A stretch of DNA of 64,000 bases from Salinimicrobium profundisediminis (GTDB taxonomy: Bacteria > Bacteroidota > Bacteroidia > Flavobacteriales > Flavobacteriaceae): contig NZ_JAPJDA010000022.1 of the NCBI RefSeq assembly GCF_026241755.1, positions 16,591 to 80,590 on the forward strand. Direction: 5' to 3'. Of the stretch, positions 17,488 through 26,780 are shown piece after piece. Positions within the stretch are counted from its first letter, which is position 1, and every line of letters starts with the position of its first letter. The notes under the pieces were generated by a model. The model had not been told where the DNA came from. It saw only the letters and a list, made by a program, of their open reading frames with translations, and ran no database searches. The translations under genes were made by a program, and so were the position numbers.

Positions 17488-20124
17488 ATGAAGAGTAGCC
17501 AGGTTCCTTTTAAGGAAGATCCTGAACAGATAGAATTTGCTAAAAATATCCTCATTTCCCTGCGCGATCCTGTCGTGGTGATCAATGAAGAGGGAATGAT
17601 ACTGGCTGCAACTCGCAAAATGTATGAGGTTTTTGAAACGCCTCCTGCTACTCTTCAAGGAATGAACCTTCTGTCTTTACTTGAAGATAAGAAGGAGAGT
17701 TCGCGAATTCCTGAACTTCTGGAGACCTTAAGAACTTCAGAAGAGGCGGTTAAAGATTTCCCGGTTCTGTTATCTTCAGCCAATCTTAAAAGGCATCGTT
17801 TTTCAATTAATGCTAATCGGCTGCCCCTTTATAATCAAAAAACTTATTTTCTTCTGTGTTTTACCGAAGTGCATGTTCTTCCCGATGGGAATATTGACTA
17901 CCGTAAATTGTTGCATGAAGTACTTTCTGAAGCACCTGCTTTAATTTGTACTTTGAGAGGGAAAGACCATATTTTTGAACTCGCTAATCACAAATACCAG
18001 GACCTTTTAGAATTTCGTGAAATTATAGGGAAATCTGTCAAAGAAGTTCTTCCTGAAGTAGAGAATCAGGGCTTTATAAAAATGCTTGATGGGGTATACA
18101 ATACCGGCAAACCCTTTATTGGTAAAGAAATAAGCCTTGATCTTAAGGGAGAGAATGGGGGAAAAACTGTGATGCTCGATTTTGTGTATCAGCCCATAAA
18201 AGATGCAGCCGGAAATGTGGAGGGAATTTTTGTTCATGCCGTAGACGTCACCGAAAAAGTGCTTAACCGTCAAAGCCTGGAGAACAGTGAAAAAGAACTG
18301 CGAAATGTCATTGATACTGTACCCGTAATTATTTGGATTACCAATCCGTTGGGAGAAGGAAATTATCTCAATAAAGAATGGTATCAATATACCGGGCAAA
18401 CCAGGAAAGAGTCGTTGGGTGCCGGGTGGGTGGAGGCATTACACCCTGAAGATCGCGATAAGATCTATCAAAATTTCATGGAAGCTCACCGGGAACGAAA
18501 AGAATATCACGCAAAATTCAGGCTTCGGAATAAGAATGGTTCCTACAGGTGGGTGGTAGATCGTGGCCGACCCAAATGGACTTCTGAAGGAGAATTTGAA
18601 GGCCTCATAGGTACGGTGACCGATGTGCACGACGACTATCTCAAAGAACAGGTGATCAAAGAGAATGAGCACCGCATTCGCTCTATAGTAGAACAGGCAA
18701 CTGTAGCCACGGCTGTCTATACGGGGAGGGAAATGACCATAGAGCTTGCTAACGATGCTATGATCGATCTTTGGGGGAAAACACGCGAGGTAGTAGGCAA
18801 ATCGCTGCGGGAGGCGCTTCCCGAACTTGAAGGGCAGCCTTTTCACGACCTGCTGGACAAAGTTTTTACTACAGGGGAGACTTACTGGGGTAAAGAAGAC
18901 AGGGTAGACCTTATGCGAAATGGCAGCTTGGAAACCGGGTACTATAATTTCACTTATAAGCCTCTGCGGAATGAGGAAGGTGAGATTATAGGCATACTCA
19001 ATATGGGGCTTAATGTCACCGAAATGGTTGAGTCAAAAACACTTCTGAAGGAGAGGGAACGCCATTTTAAACTGATGGCCGATCTTATGCCGGGGAAGGT
19101 TATTAATACAGATGCCAGTGGTAAACCTATCTTCTTCAATCAAAATTGGTATGACTTTGTAGGTCTTGATTTTGAACAATTAAAAGAGTATAGCTGGGAG
19201 AACTTCATTCACCCTTCCGAAGAGAACGAGGTAAGAAAAAAATGGAGCCATTCCCTTAAAACCGGGAAAACCTTTGAAATGCAGTTAAGGCTTAGGGATA
19301 AAGATGGAAATTACTTGTGGCACCTAAGCCGGAATGAAGCAGTTAAAGGGGAGAACGGAGAAATTACCATGTGGATTGGTATAAGCACCGAAATACAAAG
19401 GCTTAAGGAAGAAGAAAAAAGAAAAGAAGATTTTCTCAAGATGGTGAGCCATGAACTAAAAACTCCCGTAACTTCTATTAAGGGCTACGTGCAGCTCTTA
19501 CTAAACCTGCTTGAAAAGTATAAATTGGAGATCCCCGGTAATGTTCCGCTTAAGCCGTCCCTGGAGCGCATAGATAACCAGATTGTGCGGCTCACAAGGC
19601 TCATTGCCGAAATTCTTGATCTATCAAGGCTCGAAGAAAACAAGCTGGAGCTAAAAGAAGAGGAATTTGATCTCAACGAGATGGTAGAGCAAACCATTCA
19701 GGATATAAAGCTTACCAACACACAGCACCAAATGGAGATTTTCCACTCCCATAGGGCCCGTGTATTTGCAGATAAAGACAGGATAGGGCAGGTGCTTATT
19801 AATTTTATTACCAATGCTATCAAATATTCACCCGACAGCCAGTACATTCAAATTCACGTTATAAAAGTAGGTTCAGATAAGGTAGCGGTGAGTGTTAGGG
19901 ATAAAGGAATAGGTATTGATGCAAAATTCCATAAGAATATCTTTAAAAGGTTCTACAGGATAGGAGTGGAAAGTAAAGAGACCTACTCAGGCTTTGGAAT
20001 AGGTTTGTATCTTGCCAATGAAATTATTGAGCGCCACAACGGCTATATAGAAGTAAAAAGTAAAATAGGGGAAGGTTCAGACTTTAGTTTTGTGCTTCTT
20101 GAAAATAAACAGGAAAATGAATAA
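17488..20124 (+). CDS. Multi-PAS sensor histidine kinase (cytoplasmic)
   Basis: 878 residues without a membrane segment. About five PAS units precede the kinase core: roughly residues 15-130, 140-260, 265-390, 395-510 and 515-640. Two of them (second and fourth) share FELANHKYQDL...GKSVKEVLPE and ELANDAMIDLWGK...GKSLREALPE, so they are internal duplicates. The HisKA box DFLKMVSHELKTPVTSIKGY carries the phospho-accepting His. The ATPase has the N-box NFITNAIKYSP, then DKGIGI and GFGIGLYL. It probably senses an intracellular ligand or redox signal and passes phosphate to the receiver protein encoded immediately downstream (8-bp overlap). Confidence 0.93.
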   Translation: MKSSQVPFKEDPEQIEFAKNILISLRDPVVVINEEGMILAATRKMYEVFETPPATLQGMNLLSLLEDKKESSRIPELLETLRTSEEAVKDFPVLLSSANLKRHRFSINANRLPLYNQKTYFLLCFTEVHVLPDGNIDYRKLLHEVLSEAPALICTLRGKDHIFELANHKYQDLLEFREIIGKSVKEVLPEVENQGFIKMLDGVYNTGKPFIGKEISLDLKGENGGKTVMLDFVYQPIKDAAGNVEGIFVHAVDVTEKVLNRQSLENSEKELRNVIDTVPVIIWITNPLGEGNYLNKEWYQYTGQTRKESLGAGWVEALHPEDRDKIYQNFMEAHRERKEYHAKFRLRNKNGSYRWVVDRGRPKWTSEGEFEGLIGTVTDVHDDYLKEQVIKENEHRIRSIVEQATVATAVYTGREMTIELANDAMIDLWGKTREVVGKSLREALPELEGQPFHDLLDKVFTTGETYWGKEDRVDLMRNGSLETGYYNFTYKPLRNEEGEIIGILNMGLNVTEMVESKTLLKERERHFKLMADLMPGKVINTDASGKPIFFNQNWYDFVGLDFEQLKEYSWENFIHPSEENEVRKKWSHSLKTGKTFEMQLRLRDKDGNYLWHLSRNEAVKGENGEITMWIGISTEIQRLKEEEKRKEDFLKMVSHELKTPVTSIKGYVQLLLNLLEKYKLEIPGNVPLKPSLERIDNQIVRLTRLIAEILDLSRLEENKLELKEEEFDLNEMVEQTIQDIKLTNTQHQMEIFHSHRARVFADKDRIGQVLINFITNAIKYSPDSQYIQIHVIKVGSDKVAVSVRDKGIGIDAKFHKNIFKRFYRIGVESKETYSGFGIGLYLANEIIERHNGYIEVKSKIGEGSDFSFVLLENKQENE

Positions 20125-20494
20125 AAAGAAGATACTGGTTGTCGATGATGACTCCGGAATAGGGGAAATGCTCAAGACGCTTCTCGAGTTTTACGATTTT
20201 GACGTGATAGTTACGGCAAGACCAGAAGAGACTGAAAGGCTTATTCTTGAAGAAAACATCGATTTGGTGATGCTGGACATGCTCATATCTGGTATAAATG
20301 GTACCGATGTTTGTGCCCGTCTGCGAAATAACCCCGAATTTAAAGATACTCCGGTGCTCATGATGTCTGCCCTGCATGATGCCGGTGCAAAATGTAAAGA
20401 AGCGGGGGCAAATGATTTTATAGCCAAACCTTTCGAAATGGATGACCTTGTGGAAAAGATACAATTAATCCTGGGGCAAAAAATGGCAAAGTAA
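20117..20494 (+). CDS. Single-domain response regulator (CheY-like receiver)
   Basis: 125 residues, a receiver domain only. Acidic pocket D10-D12, phospho-acceptor D54 in DLVMLDMLISG, Ser/Thr switch in PVLMMSALHD, and conserved Lys in FIAKPFEMDD. It lacks an output domain, so it must act by protein contact or by feeding a phosphorelay. The start is ATG 20117, overlapping the end of the kinase gene; an upstream in-frame TTG at 20090 would add nine residues that do not belong to the fold. Confidence 0.92.
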   Translation: MNKKKILVVDDDSGIGEMLKTLLEFYDFDVIVTARPEETERLILEENIDLVMLDMLISGINGTDVCARLRNNPEFKDTPVLMMSALHDAGAKCKEAGANDFIAKPFEMDDLVEKIQLILGQKMAK

Positions 20495-20944
20495 GGAGGT
20501 GATTTTCTGCGGAAAACCTAACGGAACGAATAATCTAATTTGGCTTCTGGCTGAAGTAGTCTGCTTCAATATTTAGGCGTAAAAAGGTGCTGATTATATG
20601 CCTTTTCCTTATGAGCAGGCCCAAAAATGCCATTTTTCAGATGCAATTTCCATGCATCTGAGAAATTCGGATAAACAGGATCATACAGCTGCTGCTTTTT
20701 AGGGACTTTCAGTGTAAAAAGTGTGTTTTTTGTCTCATTTTTCGCTTCGGAAGCTCTTTTTTTAATGCTTCAGCGATAAATAGATCTTCAGAAATAAATA
20801 GTAGGAAAGGGGATGTATTTCATCTGATTTTAAATGCCTTATTTTTATTTAATGGAGAAAGCCTTCCTCAAAAATGCCATTTTTGACACTTTATATTCTT
20901 TGCTTTATATAAAAAAAGCTGCTCAGGGGCAGCTTTTTAGGTAG
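20495..20944. other. 450-bp spacer, no gene, two copies of the 17-bp palindrome and a terminator
   Basis: Palindrome copies lie at 20622-20638 (one end base different) and 20869-20885 (perfect CAAAAATGCCATTTTTG). A hairpin AAAAAGCTGC / GCAGCTTTTT at 20913-20938 is flanked by an A-run and a T-run, and would terminate the minus-strand mini-lipoprotein gene. Confidence 0.65.
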
Positions 20945-21199
20945 TTATTCGGATCGTTCTACTGCTCCCGGTTCTTCCTGCTGAATGTGATCATCGGTTT
21001 CGTGAATCTCTTCATCGATCTCCTTTTTTACCTTTTCAGCACCTTTTTCTACTTCTTCGGCAGCACGCCTGGTTCCGTCTTCAATATCTTCACCAATGGC
21101 CTCTACAGCATCTTTGGTTTTGTCTTGTGTAGATTCCCTGCAGGAGTAGGTCGTTAAGATTATCCCTGCCACTGCAAAGCTTAGAATTATTTTTTTCAT
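20945..21199 (-). CDS. Acidic mini-lipoprotein (paralogue A)
   Basis: 84 residues from ATG 21199 (a GTG two codons upstream is possible). A lipoprotein signal peptide ends at the lipobox TYSC. The mature part is highly charged and helical: RESTQDKTKDAVEAIGEDIEDG, then AAEEVEKGAEKVKKEIDEEI. The heptad-like spacing suggests a coiled coil or an amphipathic helix. The function is unknown. It is related to the gene at 21386-21625 (both have YSCRE[ST]T and GEDIE), with an inverted-repeat element between them. Confidence 0.75.
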   Translation of the reverse strand: MKKIILSFAVAGIILTTYSCRESTQDKTKDAVEAIGEDIEDGTRRAAEEVEKGAEKVKKEIDEEIHETDDHIQQEEPGAVERSE

Positions 21200-21220
21200 A
21201 CTCACTTATTCAAATTAAAA

Positions 21221-21351
21221 GAGGCTGTCTAAAAAGCTAGAATAAGGTCTTCCTGATTTTACTTCAGAATCTAATAAAATCTCATTCAAGATTTCAACAG
21301 AACCTGAAAATATGCTCAGGTTGACACAAACACGGCTTTTTAGGCAGCCCC
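21221..21351. repeat. 131-bp inverted-terminal-repeat element (MITE-like or long terminator)
   Basis: The ends GAGGCTGTCTAAAAAGC (21221-21237) and GCTTTTTAGGCAGCCCC (21335-21351) are inverted repeats matching at 15 of 17 positions. Inside there is no gene. A 108-bp element with similar ends lies at 39845-39952, and short hairpins with the same GGCTGTCT end occur at 35954-35989 and 63929-63950. Confidence 0.6.
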
Positions 21352-21385
21352 TTAAAGTTTTAGAGAAAATCTCTAAAGAAAAAGT

Positions 21386-21625
21386 CTACTGAATATCGTC
21401 AGTTTCGTTAATTTCTTCTTCAATTTCCTGCTCAGTCTGTTCTCCAGCCTGCTCTATTTCATCTCCTGCTTCTTCAAGACCAGACTCGATGTCTTCTCCT
21501 GTTTCTTCAAGATCAGTTTCTACTTCTTCCAAGTTATTTTCTACATTTTCTTCTGTAGTCTCTCTACAAGAGTAGATAGAAAGCGTAAATGCAGCTACAA
21601 GCAATCCTAAAAATAATTTTTTCAT
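21386..21625 (-). CDS. Acidic mini-lipoprotein (paralogue B)
   Basis: 79 residues from ATG 21625, which gives a standard lipoprotein signal (MKKLFLGLLVAAFTLSIYSC). The mature part is almost only Glu, Thr, Asp and small residues in a loose repeat (ENNLEEVETDLEETGEDIESG, LEEAGDEIEQAGEQ). It would be a strongly acidic helix outside the inner membrane. Paralogous to 20945-21199. I chose this start because the 27 residues upstream of it have no signal features. Confidence 0.75.
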   Translation of the reverse strand: MKKLFLGLLVAAFTLSIYSCRETTEENVENNLEEVETDLEETGEDIESGLEEAGDEIEQAGEQTEQEIEEEINETDDIQ

Positions 21626-21721
21626 GTTAGTATGTTTAATTAGTTGGAACAAATTTAAACTATTTTTTATATATGCAAAACACACTTTCAATAAACTCCC
21701 GCTCATGGTGTTAAAGCGAGG

Positions 21722-22966
21722 TTATTTTTCTTTATTTTTTAAGAAATAATTATAAATTTTATTTGTGGCACCTTTGTTTTTTTCAATAAAAGCAACTGAA
21801 TTTTCGCCGGATTTCTCCCTGAAGTCCCTGTCATTAATGAGCTTATCAAGAATTTCATTCGCTTCGGCGCTGTTTTTTACTGAGAAGAGTCCCCCGGCTT
21901 CTTTAAGCTTTCCGGCTTCAGGAAATTTTTCAAAGTTTTGCCCAATGATCACCGGAACACCAAAAGCTGCGGGTTCGAGTATATTATGTAAACCGGTGTT
22001 GCCGGCCGCACCTCCTACATAGGCAATGTGGGCATAACTGTAGATCTTCGTCAATAGGCCAACAGTATCAATGATCAATACATTGGCATCTTTTAAAGTT
22101 TTGCCTTCTTTTTCTGAAAACAGTATGGTGTCTGCCTCCAATTTTGACTGTAAACTCTTTATTTTTTCTGGTTTTATGGCGTGCGGGGCAATAATAACCT
22201 TCACCTTCTGATGTTCCTTGTTTACAAAATCTATAATCAGGTCTTCGTCTTCGGGCCATGTACTTCCCGCGACTATGCAGAGGTGATCGTCTACAAACTC
22301 TTCCACAAAATCCAGGTGATTGTCCTGCTGTAGTTGGGCGTACACTCTGTCAAAACGGGTGTCGCCGCTCACGCTGCAGTTCTCAAAGCCTATTTGCTGT
22401 AAGAGCTGTTTTGATCTTTCATTTTGAACAAAAAAGAATTCAAAAGCTTTAAGGTACTTCCGCATCCATTTTCCGTAGGGCTTAAAAAACACCTGATTTT
22501 CCCTGAAAGCACCTGAAATTAATACACTTCTTAGATTTCGTTTTTTTTGCTCTTTTAAGAAGTTGGGCCAGAATTCATATTTGATGAACAGCGCCCAGTC
22601 GGGATGAACAATATTCAGGAATTTTTCAGCATTTGCAGGGGTGTCAAGCGGGAGGTAGGTTACCACATGGGCTAGCGAATTTTTCTTCTTTACTTCAAAA
22701 CCTGAAGGGGAGAAGAAGCTTAAAACGATCTTATGAGTCGGGAATAATTCTTTTAATTTGATAATAACCGGTACTGCCTGTTCATATTCTCCCAGAGAAG
22801 CGGCGTGAATCCATATAGTTTTATCGGTGGGGGCAATTTGAGCAACCAGACTCTCAAAAAGGCCTTTTCTGCCCTGGCTAAACTTCCCAAGCTTTTCATT
22901 GTACCTGCCGGCCAGGGGAAGTAAGAAATCTGTAGCTTTAATTGCTATGTTATAGAGATAGTGCAA
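21722..22966 (-). CDS. waaA: 3-deoxy-D-manno-octulosonic acid (Kdo) transferase
   Basis: 414 residues, usual WaaA size. An N-terminal hydrophobic segment (HYLYNIAIKATDFLLPLAG) tethers it to the inner membrane. IWIHAASLGEYEQAVPVI carries the catalytic Glu of the GT30 family; IKYEFWPNF and the C-terminal donor-site segments AYVGGAAGNTGLHNILEPAAFGVPVIIG follow. It adds Kdo to lipid A precursor. No ATG is available near the conserved N terminus: translation should start at TTG 22966, with an in-frame stop upstream. Confidence 0.93.
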   Translation of the reverse strand: MHYLYNIAIKATDFLLPLAGRYNEKLGKFSQGRKGLFESLVAQIAPTDKTIWIHAASLGEYEQAVPVIIKLKELFPTHKIVLSFFSPSGFEVKKKNSLAHVVTYLPLDTPANAEKFLNIVHPDWALFIKYEFWPNFLKEQKKRNLRSVLISGAFRENQVFFKPYGKWMRKYLKAFEFFFVQNERSKQLLQQIGFENCSVSGDTRFDRVYAQLQQDNHLDFVEEFVDDHLCIVAGSTWPEDEDLIIDFVNKEHQKVKVIIAPHAIKPEKIKSLQSKLEADTILFSEKEGKTLKDANVLIIDTVGLLTKIYSYAHIAYVGGAAGNTGLHNILEPAAFGVPVIIGQNFEKFPEAGKLKEAGGLFSVKNSAEANEILDKLINDRDFREKSGENSVAFIEKNKGATNKIYNYFLKNKEK

Positions 22967-23050
22967 ATGGGGTATTTTGAGTGCTAAATTAAGAAATTAC
23001 CATTGGGAATACTGGCATTCTTCGTATTTTCGTAAGCCTAACTTTTTAAG

Positions 23051-24184
23051 ATGAAAAAATTACAAATGGTTGACCTTAAGGGTCAATACGAGAAAATAAA
23101 AGACACAGTTACTCAGTCAATGTTAGAAGTTATTGATACCACTGCATTTATCAATGGCCCCGAAGTTCATGCTTTTCAGAAAGAACTGGAAGAGTACCTG
23201 GATGTGAAACATGTGATTCCCTGTGCCAATGGTACAGATGCTTTGCAAATTGCCATGATGGGCCTTGGTTTAAAACCAGGTGATGAGGTGATTACTGCCG
23301 ACTTTACTTTTGCGGCAACGGTAGAGGTCATTGCCTTGCTACAGCTTACGCCTGTACTTGTAGATGTGGAGCCAGATACCTTCAATATAAATCCCGAAGC
23401 CATCAAAAAAGCTATCACACCAAATACCAAAGCCATAGTGCCGGTGCACCTTTTTGGGCAGGCAGCAAATATGGATGAAATTATGGAAATTGCACAGGAA
23501 CACGATCTTTACGTGATTGAAGACAATGCCCAGGCTATAGGTGCAAATTATCACTTTAAAGACGGTGCAACAAAAAAGGCTGGTGCAATAGGTCATGTGG
23601 CATCCACGTCTTTTTTCCCTTCTAAGAATTTAGGATGTTACGGTGACGGAGGTGCTATTTTTACAAATGATGATAAGCTGGCCCACACTATTAGAGGGAT
23701 TGTGAATCACGGGATGTATGAACGTTACCATCACGATGTAGTAGGGGTGAACTCCAGGCTTGACAGTTTACAGGCTGCAGTATTGCGGGTGAAACTTCCT
23801 CAATTAGATCAATATAACAAGGCACGGCAGGAGGCTGCGCAAAAATATACCGCGGCTTTACAAAATGTAGAAGGGGTGACAGTCCCTTACACCGAAGGTG
23901 CTGCTGATACACATGTTTACCACCAGTACACCATAAAGATTGCGGACGGAAAAAGAGATGCTTTGGCTAAACACCTTTCAGAAAAGGGTATTCCCTTCGG
24001 GATTTATTATCCTATCCCACTCCACAGCCAAAAGGCGTATAAAGATGACCGGTACAGGGAAGAAGATTTCACGGTGACCAATCAACTGGTAGAAGAGGTG
24101 ATCTCACTGCCCATGCATACCGAATTGGATGATGAGCAAATTTCTTTTATTACAGAAACTATTGCTGATTTTCTAAAGAAGTAA
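23051..24184 (+). CDS. DegT/DnrJ/EryC1/StrS-family sugar aminotransferase
   Basis: 377 residues. A PLP enzyme that aminates keto-sugar nucleotides. Landmarks: MVDLKGQYEKIKDTV, FINGPEVHAFQKELEEY, CANGTDALQIAM, DFTFAATVEVIAL, VPVHLFGQAANM, VIEDNAQAIGA (PLP-ring Asp) and SFFPSKNLGCYGDGG with the Schiff-base Lys. It most resembles enzymes making diaminated UDP-sugars (WbpE/WlbC type). No other sugar nucleotide genes adjoin it, but the divergent Kdo transferase fits an envelope polysaccharide role. A strong terminator follows. Confidence 0.9.
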   Translation: MKKLQMVDLKGQYEKIKDTVTQSMLEVIDTTAFINGPEVHAFQKELEEYLDVKHVIPCANGTDALQIAMMGLGLKPGDEVITADFTFAATVEVIALLQLTPVLVDVEPDTFNINPEAIKKAITPNTKAIVPVHLFGQAANMDEIMEIAQEHDLYVIEDNAQAIGANYHFKDGATKKAGAIGHVASTSFFPSKNLGCYGDGGAIFTNDDKLAHTIRGIVNHGMYERYHHDVVGVNSRLDSLQAAVLRVKLPQLDQYNKARQEAAQKYTAALQNVEGVTVPYTEGAADTHVYHQYTIKIADGKRDALAKHLSEKGIPFGIYYPIPLHSQKAYKDDRYREEDFTVTNQLVEEVISLPMHTELDDEQISFITETIADFLKK

Positions 24185-24214
24185 TCTTTTTATAAGACTT
24201 TGGCCTTAGGGCAA

Positions 24215-24247
24215 CAAAAAACCCGGAGTTTTAGCTCCGGGTTTTTT
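24215..24247. terminator. Bidirectional intrinsic terminator
   Basis: AAAAAACCCGGAG and CTCCGGGTTTTTT flank a TTTTAG loop. The A-run and T-run make it usable by the plus-strand aminotransferase gene and by fabD on the other strand. Confidence 0.85.
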
Positions 24248-24294
24248 GTATCTATCTATAATATAAATTAGAAGATTCTTTGGTTAGCATTTCC

Positions 24295-24358
24295 AACCCG
24301 CAACCCGCACCTTGCAACGTTTTATAACCCGCAACCTGCAACATTTCCAACCCGCAAC
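24295..24358. repeat. Heptamer array abutting the fabD stop codon
   Basis: Units aacccgc, aacccgc, accttgc, aacgttt, then after a three-base shift aacccgc, aacctgc, aacattt, and after two bases aacccgc. The array ends within a few bases of the fabD stop codon at 24361. Confidence 0.6.
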
Positions 24359-24360
24359 TC

Positions 24361-25242
24361 CTATACTTCTGCAGATCTTACTTCCGCACTTCGGTCTATC
24401 TTCTTTACCAGTCCCTGTAATACTTTTCCCGGACCTACTTCAATGAATTCTGAAGCCCCGTCTTTGATCATATTCTGCACACTCTGTGTCCATTTTACAG
24501 GAGCCGTTAACTGGAAGATCAGGTTTTTCTTGATTTCGGCACTATCGGTTACCGCAAAAGTCGAGACGTTTTGGTAGATAGGACAAACTGGTTTATGGAA
24601 TTCAGTTTCTTCTATAGCTGCCGCCAGCTCCTCTCTTGCCGGTTCCATAAGGGGCGAATGAAAAGCTCCTCCCACAGGAAGGATCATGGCCCTTTTAGCA
24701 CCTCTTTCCTTTAATTCTTCACAGGCTTTTTCTACCGCCAGCAGGTCTCCCGAGATTACCAGTTGCCCGGGGCAGTTGTAATTTGCAGCAACCACTGTAC
24801 CTTTAATATCGGCACAAATCGCTTCTACCAGGTGGTCTTCAAGGCCCAAAACAGCAGCCATTGTAGATTCCTCCAGTTCACAGGCCTTTTGCATAGCCAG
24901 TGCTCTTTTGGAAACCAGTTTTAAGGCATCTTCAAACTTTAATGTTCCATTTGCAACCAGGGCCGAAAATTCTCCCAAAGAGTGCCCGGCAACCATATCT
25001 GGTTTAAAGGTATCGCCTAAAACCTTAGACAGGATTACCGAATGAAGAAATATTGCAGGCTGGGTCACTTTTGTCTTTTTAAGGTCTTCAGCGGTTCCTT
25101 CAAACATGGTTTGAGTTATAGAGAACCCCAGAATATCATTGGCTTTTTCAAAAAGTTCTTTCGCTAGAGGGGACTTCTCGTAGAGATCCTGTCCCATTCC
25201 TGTGAATTGGGCTCCCTGTCCCGGAAATACGTATGCTTTCAT
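24361..25242 (-). CDS. fabD: Malonyl-CoA:ACP transacylase
   Basis: 293 residues. The N terminus YVFPGQGAQFTGMG and the nucleophile elbow VAGHSLGEFSAL (catalytic Ser) identify FabD; AFHSPLMEPAREEL contains the catalytic His. The protein loads malonyl groups on acyl carrier protein for fatty acid synthesis. The C-terminal tail IDRSAEVRSAEV has a duplicated six-residue unit, possibly slippage. Single-gene unit; start at ATG 25242. Confidence 0.96.
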   Translation of the reverse strand: MKAYVFPGQGAQFTGMGQDLYEKSPLAKELFEKANDILGFSITQTMFEGTAEDLKKTKVTQPAIFLHSVILSKVLGDTFKPDMVAGHSLGEFSALVANGTLKFEDALKLVSKRALAMQKACELEESTMAAVLGLEDHLVEAICADIKGTVVAANYNCPGQLVISGDLLAVEKACEELKERGAKRAMILPVGGAFHSPLMEPAREELAAAIEETEFHKPVCPIYQNVSTFAVTDSAEIKKNLIFQLTAPVKWTQSVQNMIKDGASEFIEVGPGKVLQGLVKKIDRSAEVRSAEV

Positions 25243-25327
25243 AACTTTAGTGATTAGGCTGCAAAATTAAGAAAATAAAAAAATCCCTACAGCAAAGCCG
25301 TAAGGGATTCCTAATATGTTAATAGGT

Positions 25328-25828
25328 TTAGAGGTCTAATTTGCCTTTTTCACCCACATCCTGTTTCTCACCGGTTAAAGCTCCTATACCCATTTTAAAG
25401 AGGGTGACATATTTATTGGTTTTACTATCCCAAAAATATGCCTCTACAGGCTTTACCTTTATTGCCGTGAGGTTGGGGTCATCTACGCCGTCAAACCAAT
25501 TGTCGGAAGTTGAACTGTAAAGATCTTCCAGTATTTTTTTGTCTTTGGTGATCTCTGCTTCTCCATAGAGGGTAACAAATTCGTTATCATCGGGGTCGCT
25601 GTATAAGAGATGTACCTGTTCGTTGATCTGCAGGTTTTTATTGTGTTCACTATTACCTGCACTCACAAACCAGATATTTCCATTATCATCAATTTTTTTT
25701 GTCCTCATGGGAATGGCGTTGATTGGCCTTTTTTCGAGCCCAGTAACCATCATTGCTACCTTGATGTCGTCTACCAGTTCCCTTAGTTTTTTCCACGATT
25801 CTTCTTTATTTAGATTTTCTGTGCTCAT
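25328..25828 (-). CDS. General stress protein 26-like FMN-binding protein
   Basis: 166 residues with the split-barrel pyridoxamine-phosphate-oxidase fold: KVAMMVTGLEKRPINAIPMRTKKIDDNGNIWF, VHLLYSDPDDNEFVTLYGEAEI and the C-terminal VEAYFWDSKTNKYVTLFKMG. Relatives bind FMN or F420 and are often stress induced; the reaction is not known. It is preceded and followed by spacers, so probably monocistronic. Confidence 0.85.
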   Translation of the reverse strand: MSTENLNKEESWKKLRELVDDIKVAMMVTGLEKRPINAIPMRTKKIDDNGNIWFVSAGNSEHNKNLQINEQVHLLYSDPDDNEFVTLYGEAEITKDKKILEDLYSSTSDNWFDGVDDPNLTAIKVKPVEAYFWDSKTNKYVTLFKMGIGALTGEKQDVGEKGKLDL

Positions 25829-25919
25829 ATCTTATTTTAATTTAACTATTTAAATATAAAATAATTAGCGCCCTATGTGCACTAAAGAACTCCTAAAAGA
25901 AGAGCGCGGGCTGTTAAGA

Positions 25920-26780
25920 TTATGAAAAGCGACGGATTATTTCCTCAACCTGCGGAAGGTAACTGCGGCCAAAAATGTTGAGGTGCACCAGGAGATAATA
26001 AAATTGCCAAAGAGGGATTCTTTCTTCCCATCCCTGCTGAAGCGGAAAATGCTCATTATAAATATCAAATACTTCTGAAGGAAAACCACCAAACAGCTGC
26101 ATCATGGCGAGATCCATTTCTCTTGGCCCGTAGCAAACAGCAGGATCTATAAGGCAGGGCAGGCCTTCTTCATTAGTAATGTAATTTCCACTCCATAGAT
26201 CTCCGTGGAGCAGGGCAGGAGCTTCCTGCGGAATTTCTTCTGAAATATTCCTGTAAAATCCTGAAAGATCGCCCAGCGAAAAGCCTCTTTCTGAAGCCAT
26301 CTTCACCTGCGGTTCCAACCGCTGATTTACATAAAAACCGGCTGCCGATTCTCGCGGCTCATTGTACTGCGGAAGACTTCCAATATAATTGGATGCCGCA
26401 AAGCCGAAGCTTTCAGCAGAAGTTTTATGAAGTTGGGAAAGCTGTTTCCCAAATACCTTCCAAAAATGCCCTTTTTGAGGCTCTTCTTTTTTGTATTCCA
26501 GTAGGAGGTAAGCCTTACCACCAACTTCCCCGAGACCAAAAACAGCCGGTACATCAAAAGCATTTTCCTGCTTCAGGGTTTCCAGTCCCTGTTTTTCGGC
26601 TGCGAACATTCCGGGGAATTTGTGGGCAGAGTTGACCTTCACCACTTTTTTTCCTTCCGAAGTATTTATAAGGTACACCTGGTTGATGCTGCCGCCGGCA
26701 AGGGAATCGATACCTTTTACGGTAAAGCCATGGCTGCTTGCCAGTTCGTATATGACCTGTTGATTATTTGACACGCTCAT
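25920..26780 (-). CDS. Fructosamine/ketosamine kinase family protein
   Basis: 286 residues from ATG 26780. The aminoglycoside phosphotransferase-like fold is visible: GGSINQVYLINTSEGKKVVKVN (nucleotide loop and Lys), LHGDLWSGNYITNEEGLPCLIDPA (catalytic HGDLWxGN and metal-binding Asp). Members phosphorylate fructosamines or ribulosamines on glycated proteins and so reverse glycation. The start overlaps the end of folA by 17 bp, so the two are coupled. Confidence 0.88.
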   Translation of the reverse strand: MSVSNNQQVIYELASSHGFTVKGIDSLAGGSINQVYLINTSEGKKVVKVNSAHKFPGMFAAEKQGLETLKQENAFDVPAVFGLGEVGGKAYLLLEYKKEEPQKGHFWKVFGKQLSQLHKTSAESFGFAASNYIGSLPQYNEPRESAAGFYVNQRLEPQVKMASERGFSLGDLSGFYRNISEEIPQEAPALLHGDLWSGNYITNEEGLPCLIDPAVCYGPREMDLAMMQLFGGFPSEVFDIYNEHFPLQQGWEERIPLWQFYYLLVHLNIFGRSYLPQVEEIIRRFS

